From Burkholderia sp. SRS-W-2-2016 (GTDB lineage Bacteria; Pseudomonadota; Gammaproteobacteria; Burkholderiales; Burkholderiaceae): a stretch of DNA of 64,000 bases. The notes under the pieces were generated by a model. The model was not told the DNA's origin, ran no database searches, and worked only from the letters and a program-made list of their open reading frames with translations. Positions 1 through 8,737 of the stretch are shown one piece after another (within the stretch, counting starts at the first letter, position 1; each line of letters opens with the position of its first letter). The stretch is taken from positions 124,001-188,000 of the forward strand of contig NZ_MSDV01000046.1 of assembly GCF_001931485.1 (NCBI RefSeq), written 5' to 3'. The position numbers and the translations under genes were made by a program.

Positions 1-732
1 TGCCAGCGTCGGGGAGATGATGCCTCCCTGCGGCGTACCGGCCGCCGTCGCCTGTAGCTGCCCTTTGTAAATCAGGCCAGCCTTCAGCCATTTGCGGAGG
101 ATCACGCTGTCCATCGGGACATGGTTTTCCAGCCACTTATGGTTGATATGGTCAAAGCATCCCTTGATATCCGCCTCAAGTACCCATTGCGCTGAACTGC
201 GACGGGCCATGACAACGAAAATTTGAGACATGGCATCAGCTGTCGAACGGTTGAGCCTGAACCCATAGGAGTTCGGGTCACTCGTCGACTCTGCTACCGG
301 CTCCAAGCCCAGCAGATACAGGGCTTGCATCGCCCTGTCCCGCATGGTCGGAATGCCCAGAGGGCGCTCCTTCCCATTGGCTTTGGGGATAAAGACCCTC
401 CGTAAAGGCAGAGGCTTATATCCATGCCGCTTCAACCTGCCGACAGCAAGCCATCGGCTTTCAGGCGAGTCCCATAGCTCGCGATCGACTCCAGCCGTTC
501 GCGCACCCTGGTTCTGCGTAACACGTCGCACCGCATACAGCTTTGCGGACAACGTGCGGGTCAGCATCCGTTGCAAGGCTTTCACCCTGCGCCAGTTACC
601 TTCCCGCGTCGCCTTCGCAATTCGAATCTGCATCCCTCTCACGTTCCGCTCAACTCGACGCCAATCGACGGCGTGCCAGTTGTCCGGCGCGTGGGAAAGC
701 GCAGATCCAGTCTTCTGACCAGATACTTTCAT
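1..732 (-). CDS. ltrA: Group II intron reverse transcriptase/maturase, N-terminal 244 residues (partial)
   Basis: This is the N-terminal part of an intron-encoded reverse transcriptase/maturase, which helps the intron RNA fold and splice and copies it into DNA. Reading from the ATG at 732, the first ~90 residues match the N-terminal domain of chloroplast-like group II RTs (WRRVERNVRGMQIRIAKA, then RRVTQNQGARTAGVD). The RT fingers/palm follow with FIPKANGKERPLGIPTM, then the motif with the first catalytic aspartate (LEADIKGCFDHINH) and GTPQGGIISPTL. The catalytic YADD box and the maturase (X) and endonuclease domains would lie beyond base 1. GGAG lies just upstream of the ATG (CCAAGGTAGGAGAGCAGC). 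The reading frame is open over all 244 codons, so the visible part is intact. Confidence 0.93.
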   Translation of the reverse strand, partial: MKVSGQKTGSALSHAPDNWHAVDWRRVERNVRGMQIRIAKATREGNWRRVKALQRMLTRTLSAKLYAVRRVTQNQGARTAGVDRELWDSPESRWLAVGRLKRHGYKPLPLRRVFIPKANGKERPLGIPTMRDRAMQALYLLGLEPVAESTSDPNSYGFRLNRSTADAMSQIFVVMARRSSAQWVLEADIKGCFDHINHKWLENHVPMDSVILRKWLKAGLIYKGQLQATAAGTPQGGIISPTLA

Positions 733-778
733 GCTGCTCTCCTACCTTGGATTAGATCCCCGGCAGAAGGCGCATCTC

Positions 779-885
779 CCCCAGCGGGGAAGACACACCC
801 CGCTGGGGAACAACAGACACCTCAATATGAGCGCATGCACTCATATCTCGGACAAACTCCTCAATACGGGCGCATGCGCCCGCAT
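779..885 (-). repeat. Three hairpins, two of them a diverged duplication, in the intron upstream of the maturase
   Basis: Three stem-loops stand in a row between the intron core and the maturase start. The one nearest the gene (779-808) is an 11-bp perfect stem, CCCCAGCGGGG paired with CCCCGCTGGGG, around an 8-base loop. The other two (825-846 and 864-885) are 22-base near-palindromes built on a shared GCATGCG centre. Each is followed on the minus strand by a similar ATTGAGG tail, so they look like a tandem duplication of about 39 bases. Differences between copies fall in paired positions and keep pairing. Confidence 0.8.
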
Positions 886-1882
886 CTAACCAAGTTACAG
901 AGGGTAGTCAGCCGTCTTGCGACGGTAGACCAGACGGAAGTCTGCCCGCTTTCGCGTAGGGTGATGTTCCAACCCCTATCCGGACCGTTACAGCCCGACC
1001 TTCGCTTTTTCCGTCCTCCCATACCTGCACAATCAACAGCGTCCCTTGCGGTTCGCTTGCCAGCCTGACTGCGCTGGCAACCATACAGGCTTACCACGTT
1101 CCCGGCATGTCACACGACTGACGTAGGTTCCGCCTCTTCCCCGGTGGCTAAGTGACGACGTAATCCGACGGTTGAGCGAATTAACCAGCCACGTACCTTT
1201 TGGTTAGAGCCCAATGTTCAAGCAGCTTTGGCTCCTCAGTGCTTACGAGGTTTATCAGCAGTTCACTTACGTTAACCCTATCAGCCAGCCTAGCTCCTCA
1301 ACCCCCATGCTGCTGGGAGTATCCAGATCGCTCCTCGCGGACTCGATCTGCCCGAAACATCCGAGGGCTACATTGTCAGAAGAGCTTCATACCCCACCGT
1401 TGCCAGTGACGCATGTCTTCCTAGGCTACTGCTGGTCGTACAGCAGGTTCACTTTCCTCGCCGTCCAACTGACGAGGCCAAACAATGACACACCGAGCTT
1501 TCGCTCGTATCGGTTCGCGAATCCATTGCCGCTGACGGCGCAGGAATTGCATACATCACTCCACCCTGTCGGCGGAGATGAAGCCGCTGACGGGGCGGAA
1601 CCTGACGGTAATCAGGTCAATGCAATGCGAGCTCTCGGAGAATATGCTCTACCGAGACTCGTATGAACGAGACCCAGCAAACCTCTACCGGCTCTCGCTT
1701 CGCTAACAGAGATACCCCGCTTCTGAGCAGTTGCGTCGAAGGACTCGCGCCCCTTCCCGATGCTCCACGTGATATCTTCGCGACCGGTTAGGCTCATACT
1801 GACGCCTCCTTTGCCGCTAGTCGATGCCCCTTACGTTGGGGCTACCCGGACACGAGCGTGCGTGTCGCACCAACCGGCGCAC

Positions 1883-2032
1883 TATACAAAAAATTCCTTG
1901 CGCTGTGCGCCGGCCCGGCCGAAATAGACGAAAAATCAGCCTATTAGGTGGCGGCTTCGCGTCGTTGAGTCCCCCGCTGTGCCGCCTATTGCGCGGCAGT
2001 TTCTTGCGCGTTACGCCGGCCCGTTCGTCGAC
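1883..2032. other. Intergenic flank between intron and pilin gene
   Basis: This 150-base stretch is the 5' exon flank of the intron and the 3' region of the pilin gene. On the minus strand an imperfect GC-rich hairpin (AGGCGGC with GCCGCC, about 1938-1992) is followed by T-rich runs, including six T residues a few bases before the splice site. It may serve as the pilin terminator, but the structure is weak. No gene is seen. Confidence 0.5.
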
Positions 2033-2656
2033 TTACGAACGGCATTCGGGCGGCGCCAGATTGGCCGCGAGCGTCGGCGCTTCCGCGGGTGCGGGTCCCG
2101 CGCCTGGCGCAGGCAGCGACGACGCGCTCTTGCCGCTCACGAAGCATTCCCACGTCAGCGCGCCGCTGAGCACCGCGTCCCGGGCCAACGCAACGCGCGC
2201 AGTCGGCGCGTCCGCGCTGTCCGGCACCGACGGCACCAGCGCCAACGTGTTCGCCCCCGCCTGCGCGACGCGCGTCGTGTAGGTCACGGTGATCTGCCCG
2301 GTGTCTTCGTCGATCAGGATCGACTCGACATTGCGGGTGGCCGGCGGCGATGTGTAACCGCCGCCGAACGCATTGCCGCTCGCGGCGTTTTCGGCCACCG
2401 CAAGCCGCGCCGAGGCCGCCAGCGACAGCCCTTCGCCGACCCGGCTGCGCGCCAGATAGTCCTGGTACGCGGGAATCGCATAGGCGGCGATCACGCCGAC
2501 GATCGCTAGCACGATCATCAGTTCGATCAGCGTGAAGCCGACGCCGCAGCGGCGGCACACGCGCAACAGGCGCCTTTGCCAGCCGGCGCGCCACCATGCG
2601 TGGCGCGGCGAATGCTTCGATTGGGAGTAAGGGGAATACGGCAGGGTCACGATCAT
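2033..2656 (-). CDS. Type IV pilin (PilA-like major or pseudo-pilin)
   Basis: The product is a 207-residue type IV pilin precursor. It has the prepilin peptidase site G|FTLIELMIVLAIVGVIAA at residues 40-41, with the glutamate at mature position 5 and the hydrophobic N-terminal helix that anchors and packs subunits. The start was set at the ATG at 2656 because AGGAGG lies 6-7 bases upstream. This gives an unusually long, Arg/Trp-rich leader of 40 residues; a GTG at 2560 would give a classic 8-residue leader but has no good ribosome site. Cys171 and Cys205 probably close the C-terminal D-region loop, which is Ala/Pro-rich. No pilBCD or other pilus genes are in the window, so this is an orphan copy here. 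Confidence 0.88.
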   Translation of the reverse strand: MIVTLPYSPYSQSKHSPRHAWWRAGWQRRLLRVCRRCGVGFTLIELMIVLAIVGVIAAYAIPAYQDYLARSRVGEGLSLAASARLAVAENAASGNAFGGGYTSPPATRNVESILIDEDTGQITVTYTTRVAQAGANTLALVPSVPDSADAPTARVALARDAVLSGALTWECFVSGKSASSLPAPGAGPAPAEAPTLAANLAPPECRS

Positions 2657-2675
2657 CGGCAGCCTCCTGATACGA

Positions 2676-2712
2676 AAAACGCCTGCCCCGCGGATCGGGA
2701 ACAGGCGTTTTA
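2676..2712. terminator. Bidirectional rho-independent terminator
   Basis: AAAACGCCTG and CAGGCGTTTT form a perfect stem around a GC-rich loop, with A- and T-runs on either side. It ends terC transcription before the pilin gene, and makes a separate pilin promoter likely. Confidence 0.8.
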
Positions 2713-2816
2713 ATCGTAGCGAGCGAGGCTCGCGCGGCACAGTCGGCCGGATGGCCAGGCTTGTGCTCGGGTGGCGTTACGAGGTAGGCGTGGAATCGAT
2801 AGGCGCCGGCGCGCGA

Positions 2817-3521
2817 TCAAACCGCCGCGCGTCGCGCATTCCGCCGCTTGAGCAGATACCCAACGAGCACCACGAACAACGCCCCCGCGACACTCATCCC
2901 ATACTCGGCGACCGGCGAGTCGAGGACCGGCCAGCGATCGCCCGCCGGGTCGTTGACCATCAGCCCGCCGGCGATCCAGCCGAGCAGCGCCGCGCCGAAC
3001 AGCACGACGACCGGGAAGCGATCGAGCAGCTTCAGGATCAGCTGACTGCCCCACACGATCAGCGGAATGCTGACGACGAGGCCGAAGATCACCAGCGCCA
3101 GCCGGTGCTCGTGCTCGGCGGCCTCGGCCGCGCCGGCGATCGCGATCACGTTGTCGACGCTCATCACCGCGTCCGCGACGATGATCGTCTTGATCGCCGA
3201 AATCAGCTTGTCGGCCGGCTTCACGTTGTCATGCCCGTCGTGCGCCGGCGCGAGCAGACGCACGCCGATCCACAGCAGCAGAATGCCGCCGGCGAATTTC
3301 AGGAACGGCACGTCGAGCAGCGCGACCGCGAACGCGATCAGCACCACCCGCAACAGGATCGCTCCGGCGGTGCCCCACAGCACGCCGCGCAGGCGCTGCT
3401 GCGGCGGCAGATTGCGGCATGCGAGCGCGATCACGACCGCGTTATCGCCGCCGAGCAGGATATCGATGACGATGATCTGGAACACCGCGCCCCAATGGAG
3501 CGTCGAGAAGAATTCGAGCAT
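2817..3521 (-). CDS. TerC-family (YjbE-like) integral membrane protein
   Basis: This 234-residue membrane protein belongs to the TerC family, whose members are implicated in manganese/metal export and tellurite resistance. Both family signatures are visible: an acidic motif in the first helices (DILLGGDNAVVIALA, about residues 15-29) and its repeat in the second half (DAVMSVDNVIAIAG). The Asp-Asn pairs are thought to bind the metal. Several hydrophobic segments span the protein, and it ends with a short basic tail (LLKRRNARR). The start at 3521 (MLEFFSTLHWG) was chosen because the first membrane segment begins there; upstream codons read through the sucCD terminator. The substrate cannot be told from sequence. 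Confidence 0.88.
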   Translation of the reverse strand: MLEFFSTLHWGAVFQIIVIDILLGGDNAVVIALACRNLPPQQRLRGVLWGTAGAILLRVVLIAFAVALLDVPFLKFAGGILLLWIGVRLLAPAHDGHDNVKPADKLISAIKTIIVADAVMSVDNVIAIAGAAEAAEHEHRLALVIFGLVVSIPLIVWGSQLILKLLDRFPVVVLFGAALLGWIAGGLMVNDPAGDRWPVLDSPVAEYGMSVAGALFVVLVGYLLKRRNARRAAV

Positions 3522-3592
3522 GAGAAACGCTTGGAAAAAGTCTGTCGGGGCGAGCGCAGCAGCGGGCGCATCCACGGCCAACCGTAGGGACG

Positions 3593-3627
3593 AAAAAAAG
3601 CGGGGGAGTCTGCACTCCCCCGCTTTT
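3593..3627 (-). terminator. Rho-independent terminator of sucCD
   Basis: On the minus strand an AAAAGCGGGGGAG stem pairs with CTCCCCCGCTTTTTTT around a short TGCAGA-type loop, ending in seven T residues. It lies between sucD and the TerC gene, so it ends the suc operon. Confidence 0.9.
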
Positions 3628-3699
3628 CGGGACCGCCCGCTCACGAAAGGACCTCGTAAGCGTATCAAAATCGCGTGCGCGGGGCACGCGAATTCGTTT

Positions 3700-4581
3700 T
3701 TACAGCATCGCCTTCAGAAGACGCGCCATTTCCGACGGGTTCTTCGTGACCTTGATACCGCATGCGTCCATGATTTCCAGCTTCGCGTCAGCGGTGTCAG
3801 CACCGCCCGAGATCAGCGCGCCGGCGTGGCCCATGCGCTTGCCCGGAGGCGCCGTGACGCCAGCGATGAAGCCGACCACCGGCTTCTTCATGTTGTCCTT
3901 GATCCAGTGCGCAGCGTTCGCTTCGTCCGGACCGCCGATCTCGCCGATCATGATGACGGCGTCCGTATCCGGATCGTCGTTGAACATCTTCATCACGTCG
4001 ATGTGCTTCAGACCGTTGATCGGGTCGCCGCCGATACCGACTGCCGACGACTGGCCGAGGCCGATCGCGGTCAGCTGGCCGACTGCTTCATACGTCAGCG
4101 TGCCCGAACGCGACACGACGCCGATGCGGCCCTTGCGGTGGATGTGACCCGGCATGATGCCGATCTTCAGTTCGTCCGGCGTGATCGTGCCCGGGCAGTT
4201 CGGTCCGAGCAGCAGCGTCTTGCGGTTTTCGCGACGCATACGGTCCTTGATCTCGATCATGTCGCGGACGGGGATGCCTTCCGTGATACAGATTGCGAGA
4301 TCCAGGTCGGCTTCGACTGCTTCCCAGATTGCAGCAGCAGCGCCTGCCGGCGGAACGTAAATCACCGACACGGTCGCGCCCGTTTCAGCCTTGGCTTCAG
4401 CGACGCTAGCGTAGATAGGAATGCCTTCGAAATCTTCGCCGGCGCGCTTCGGGTTCACGCCCGCGACGTACGCTTCGCGGCCGTTTGCGTATTCACGGCA
4501 AGCACGCGTGTGGAACTGACCGGTCTTGCCGGTGATGCCCTGCGTGATGACCTTGGTGTCTTTGTTGATCAGAATCGACAT
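3700..4581 (-). CDS. sucD: Succinyl-CoA synthetase alpha subunit
   Basis: The alpha subunit of succinyl-CoA synthetase binds CoA and carries the phosphohistidine in the TCA-cycle step succinyl-CoA + NDP + Pi to succinate + CoA + NTP. The 293-residue length is normal. An N-terminal Rossmann-type CoA-binding domain (MSILINKDTKVITQGITGKT) is followed by the ligase domain with LLGPNCPG and the active-site loop GHAGALISGG, in which His252 is the phosphorylated residue. GAGG precedes the ATG. It lies downstream of sucC, separated by 141 bases that contain a strong hairpin, and is followed by the operon terminator. Confidence 0.98.
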   Translation of the reverse strand: MSILINKDTKVITQGITGKTGQFHTRACREYANGREAYVAGVNPKRAGEDFEGIPIYASVAEAKAETGATVSVIYVPPAGAAAAIWEAVEADLDLAICITEGIPVRDMIEIKDRMRRENRKTLLLGPNCPGTITPDELKIGIMPGHIHRKGRIGVVSRSGTLTYEAVGQLTAIGLGQSSAVGIGGDPINGLKHIDVMKMFNDDPDTDAVIMIGEIGGPDEANAAHWIKDNMKKPVVGFIAGVTAPPGKRMGHAGALISGGADTADAKLEIMDACGIKVTKNPSEMARLLKAML

Positions 4582-4612
4582 GTATTGACCTCTGTTCGTT
4601 TGGTGTCGCGCG

Positions 4613-4661
4613 GTGGCGCCGCGAGGCGTGCCGTTGCACGCCCGCGTCGCTCGCGCGCCAC
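4613..4661 (-). other. Stem-loop in the sucC-sucD intergenic region
   Basis: Two nested perfect arms form a long hairpin: GTGGCGC (4613-4619) with GCGCCAC (4655-4661), and inside it GGCGTGC (4625-4631) with GCACGCC (4636-4642) around a 4-base loop. There is no T-run, so it is not a standard terminator. It could affect mRNA processing or the relative expression of sucC and sucD. Confidence 0.7.
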
Positions 4662-4722
4662 CATTCGTAGACCAGGCAAGTGAGCTGGCCGATGAGCTGG
4701 TAAACGCGCTGGGGGCTTAGGC

Positions 4723-5892
4723 TTACGCCTTGCCCGCTGCGGCCGCGACGACCTTCTGAGCCGCTTCTTCCATGCTGTCCGCCGAGATGATCGGCAGGCC
4801 GGATTCGGCGAGCATCTTCTTGCCCAGATCTTCGTTCGTGCCCTTCATGCGGACCACCAGCGGCACCTTCAGCGACACAGCCTTCGACGCTGCGATCACG
4901 CCTTCCGCGATCACGTCGCAGCGCATGATGCCGCCGAAGATGTTGACCAGAATCGCGGTCAGGTTCGGGTTCTTCAGCATGATCTTGAACGCTTCGGTGA
5001 CCTTCTCGGTCGTCGCGCCACCGCCGACGTCGAGGAAGTTCGCCGGTTCGCCGCCGAACAGCTTGATGGTGTCCATCGTTGCCATTGCGAGGCCTGCGCC
5101 GTTCACGAGGCAGCCGATGTTGCCGTCGAGCGAGATGTACGCGAGGTCGAACTTCGAAGCTTCGACTTCAGCCGGATCTTCTTCGTCCAGATCGCGGTAA
5201 GCGACGATTTCCGGGTGACGGAACAGCGCGTTCGAGTCGAAGTTGAACTTCGCGTCGAGTGCGATGACCTTGCCGTCGCCGGTCAGGATCAGCGGGTTGA
5301 TTTCCGCGAGCGATGCGTCGGTTTCCCAGAATGCCTTGTACAGGCCTTGCAGGATCGCGCGTGCTTGCGGGATCGAAGCGTCGGGCACGCCGATCTTCTT
5401 CGCGAGGTCGTCGGCTTCGGCGTCCTTCAGGCCGGTCGACGGATCGACTGCAACCTTGTGGATCAGCTCAGGCGTCTTTTCCGCGACTTCTTCGACGTCC
5501 ATACCGCCTTCGCTCGATGCCATCACGACGATCTTCTGCGACACGCGATCGATCACGAGACCGACATACAGTTCCTTCTTGATGTCAGCGCCTTCTTCGA
5601 TCAGCAGGCGATTCACCTTCTGGCCTTCCGGACCGGTCTGGTGCGTGACGAGCTGCATGCCGAGGATCTGGTTCGAGTATTCGCGAACCTGTTCCAGCGA
5701 CTTGGCGACCTTCACGCCGCCGCCCTTGCCACGGCCACCCGCGTGGATCTGAGCCTTCACGACCCAAACCGGGCCGCCGAGCTCTTCCGCGGCCTTGACC
5801 GCATCATCCACCGAGAAGACCGGCTTGCCGCGCGGTACCGCGACGCCGAATTTCCGCAGGATTTCCTTACCCTGGTACTCGTGAATCTTCAT
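4723..5892 (-). CDS. sucC: Succinyl-CoA synthetase beta subunit (ADP-forming type)
   Basis: The beta subunit supplies the ATP-grasp nucleotide-binding domain and part of the succinate site of succinyl-CoA synthetase. The 389-residue length is standard. The start MKIHEYQGKEILRKFGV is the family N-terminus; it is followed by the ATP-grasp lysine and glycine loop (VVKAQIHAGGRGKGGG), the acidic metal site (LAEINPLI) and the C-terminal ligase part (NGAGLAMATMD, NIFGGIMRCDVIAEG). It is co-directional with sucD downstream and the DUF2889 gene 55 bases upstream. Confidence 0.98.
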   Translation of the reverse strand: MKIHEYQGKEILRKFGVAVPRGKPVFSVDDAVKAAEELGGPVWVVKAQIHAGGRGKGGGVKVAKSLEQVREYSNQILGMQLVTHQTGPEGQKVNRLLIEEGADIKKELYVGLVIDRVSQKIVVMASSEGGMDVEEVAEKTPELIHKVAVDPSTGLKDAEADDLAKKIGVPDASIPQARAILQGLYKAFWETDASLAEINPLILTGDGKVIALDAKFNFDSNALFRHPEIVAYRDLDEEDPAEVEASKFDLAYISLDGNIGCLVNGAGLAMATMDTIKLFGGEPANFLDVGGGATTEKVTEAFKIMLKNPNLTAILVNIFGGIMRCDVIAEGVIAASKAVSLKVPLVVRMKGTNEDLGKKMLAESGLPIISADSMEEAAQKVVAAAAGKA

Positions 5893-5947
5893 GCGTGATT
5901 CCCTTCAGTCTGAGAGTTGGATTGAACTTCGATTCCGCCGCCGCCAT

Positions 5948-6622
5948 TCAGGCCGACGCGCTGCCGCTTTCTTCACGAACCGGCGTCTCGCCCGACGAGG
6001 CCGCGCGTTCCGCCGGACGCGGTGCGTGGCCATACCAGCGCGGATAGAACTGTTTCACCGCCTCGCCGTCGAAACGCAGCGCATGGCAGCGTCCCAACTG
6101 GAATGGCGGTTTGTCGTTGGAATGTTCGCCTGTGCCGTCCGCCGCTGCATCCGCCGAATCCGCGTCCGCGCCCGGCTTGCTGTCACCGGTGTTCCACACG
6201 TCGCCGGCGAACGCCTGGATCGCGGCGGTCGGCAAGATTGCGCACAACTCGGTGAGATGCGTGCAACCGGCCGTGCCGGCCAGCAAACGGGCAGCATCGC
6301 GACGGAAGTTGTGGAACAGATTGAGCCCGATGAGGGCACGGTAGGCGGGATTGCTGGTCTGGCACAACCCCGGATAGGGAACCCAGTCGGACGACGCCTC
6401 GGCGTCGACGACATTGAGCTCTCGATCGATGGTGATGCGAAGCCAGAGTTCATGGATCGGCTGACCATTTGGCCGGACACCCGACGCAAGCGCCACGTCA
6501 CGCGGCTTTTCGTCGGTCAGGCACGCTTCCACATCCCACAGGCCATCGGCTCGCTCAAAGGCTTCCGCTCGGATTGCGCGACGATGGCGCAACTGACGGG
6601 ACACTGGCTGGGAGAGCGGCAT
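5948..6622 (-). CDS. DUF2889 domain protein
   Basis: The product is a 224-residue cytoplasmic-looking protein of the DUF2889 family; its function is unknown. The N-terminal half holds the conserved features: basic start (SRQLRHRRAIRAEAFERADG), LWDVEACLTDEKP and the CxxL region (GCTHLTELC, about residues 120-128). An acidic, low-complexity linker at about residues 148-168 (GADADSADAAADGTGEH) precedes a short conserved end (KQFYPRWYG). No signal peptide or membrane segment is seen, and no clear ribosome site lies before the ATG. It sits between recX and sucC on the same strand, a linkage that does not itself suggest a function. Confidence 0.8.
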   Translation of the reverse strand: MPLSQPVSRQLRHRRAIRAEAFERADGLWDVEACLTDEKPRDVALASGVRPNGQPIHELWLRITIDRELNVVDAEASSDWVPYPGLCQTSNPAYRALIGLNLFHNFRRDAARLLAGTAGCTHLTELCAILPTAAIQAFAGDVWNTGDSKPGADADSADAAADGTGEHSNDKPPFQLGRCHALRFDGEAVKQFYPRWYGHAPRPAERAASSGETPVREESGSASA

Positions 6623-6669
6623 GCGGGAAGGAAAGACCGGATTGGAAAACCTCTGGATTTTAGCATAAC

Positions 6670-6686
6670 GGGTATTTGGGATACCC
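6670..6686. other. Small inverted repeat downstream of recX
   Basis: GGGTAT and ATACCC (6670-6675 and 6681-6686) flank five bases. This may be a weak hairpin or an operator upstream of the DUF2889 gene. Nothing else is recognised between the two genes. Confidence 0.4.
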
Positions 6687-6760
6687 CGGATTGCGCACGA
6701 CTGTGCGGCGATGCGCGGCGTGTGAATTGCCCGGCTCCTGCTGTTGCCGCAACCGCTGCG

Positions 6761-7549
6761 CTAGCCACCTTCCCAGAGGTCTTCGATGCCCTTCAGGATC
6801 TTGCCGATCGTCGCGCCGGAAAAGCCGCGCGACGCCAGAAAACGCGCCTGCTTAGCACGCTCGGCCGGGGTCTGGGGAAGCTGCCCGAACTTCCTGTTCC
6901 ACACCGCATGCGCGCGCGTGAGTTCGGTTTCGCGCAGCTGCGCGGTGGCCTCTTCGACGAGCGTCGGGTTCAGCGCGTGTTGTTTGAGTTCGCCGAGAAT
7001 GCGGCTGGTGCCGAGCCGCGATGCGCGCCGGTGGACGAGGCTTTCCGCGAAGCGTGAATCGGATAGCCAGTTTTCGGCCTCGAGTGAATCGAGCACCGTG
7101 TCGAGCGAGTCGGTTTCTTCGACGTAGGGCTTCAGCTTGCGCGCGAGTTCCGCGCGGCTGTATTCGCGGCGCGACAGATAGCCAAGTGCGCGGCCCTTCA
7201 GCGAACGGGTTGGGCGCTGGGATTTCGACGGTTCGTCGGCGGACTGGCCCGGCTTCGCTTCGCCGGGTTGGCGGCGCGAACGGGTGTAGGTGGTTTCGGC
7301 GGGAGCTTCGGAGAAATCCGCGCTTGCCGATGCGGGAGACGATCGCGAGGATGTCGACCGCGTACGCTGCGGACCACGGCCCGCGGCGCGATCGTGTGCG
7401 TCGAAAGATTCGAACGGGTCGAATGAGTCGAGGTGATCTGGCGGAGCGCCGGCGGATGAACCCCGGTCATGAGGTGATTCATCCGCCGGGTCGCGCGGGC
7501 CGCCCGGATAGCGTCCGGAACCGGACAACGGACGGCCTTTGCGTATCAC
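6761..7549 (-). CDS. recX: RecA regulator RecX with long N-terminal extension
   Basis: RecX binds RecA filaments and limits their extension. The core (about residues 113-262) has the three-helix repeats of the family: LKGRALGYLSRREYSRAELA, LEAENWLSDSRFAESLVHRR and the C-terminal ARFLASRGFSGATIGKIL. The first ~110 residues are Pro/Ser/Arg/Asp-rich and look disordered; Escherichia coli RecX is only about 166 residues in total. The GTG at 7549 lies 7 bases after the recA stop codon, so recA and recX are transcribed together. A later start within the extension cannot be excluded because no strong ribosome site marks the GTG. Confidence 0.9.
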   Translation of the reverse strand: MIRKGRPLSGSGRYPGGPRDPADESPHDRGSSAGAPPDHLDSFDPFESFDAHDRAAGRGPQRTRSTSSRSSPASASADFSEAPAETTYTRSRRQPGEAKPGQSADEPSKSQRPTRSLKGRALGYLSRREYSRAELARKLKPYVEETDSLDTVLDSLEAENWLSDSRFAESLVHRRASRLGTSRILGELKQHALNPTLVEEATAQLRETELTRAHAVWNRKFGQLPQTPAERAKQARFLASRGFSGATIGKILKGIEDLWEGG

Positions 7550-7556
7550 GTGATGC

Positions 7557-8636
<1,080 letters not shown>

Positions 8637-8737
8637 GAATCGTCCTTTGCTATGATGAACGGCGTCTGAGGCAGGTGTGCGCCCGGTTTTCAGCCAGATT
8701 TGGCGTGATTCTGAGGAACAGCACACGAAACGCAGAC

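Larger units (their letters stand above)
1..1882 (-). mobile_element. Group II intron, 5' part (cut by window edge)
   Basis: The minus strand reads as the 5' part of a mobile group II intron: a structured non-coding region followed by a reverse transcriptase/maturase gene that runs off the left edge. The probable 5' splice site is at 1882, where the minus strand reads GTGCGCC, a fit to the GUGYG consensus; a second GTGCG begins at 1870, so the boundary is uncertain by 12 bases. The non-coding part upstream of the maturase is about 1,150 bases, longer than the roughly 600 bases usual for domains I-III. The composition is visibly less GC-rich than the neighbouring genes, which fits acquisition. 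The 3' half of the ORF, domains V and VI and the 3' splice site lie outside the window. Confidence 0.85.

Noticed and set aside
779..885. CRISPR array or integron attC sites
   Set aside because: There are only two diverged repeats and one unrelated hairpin, with no spacers of constant length and no cas or integrase genes. They lie inside the group II intron.
3522..3699. Manganese (yybP-ykoY) riboswitch before the TerC gene
   Set aside because: TerC genes often carry this riboswitch and GGGGAG is present, but here it belongs to a simple terminator stem of sucCD and the other conserved loops are not seen.
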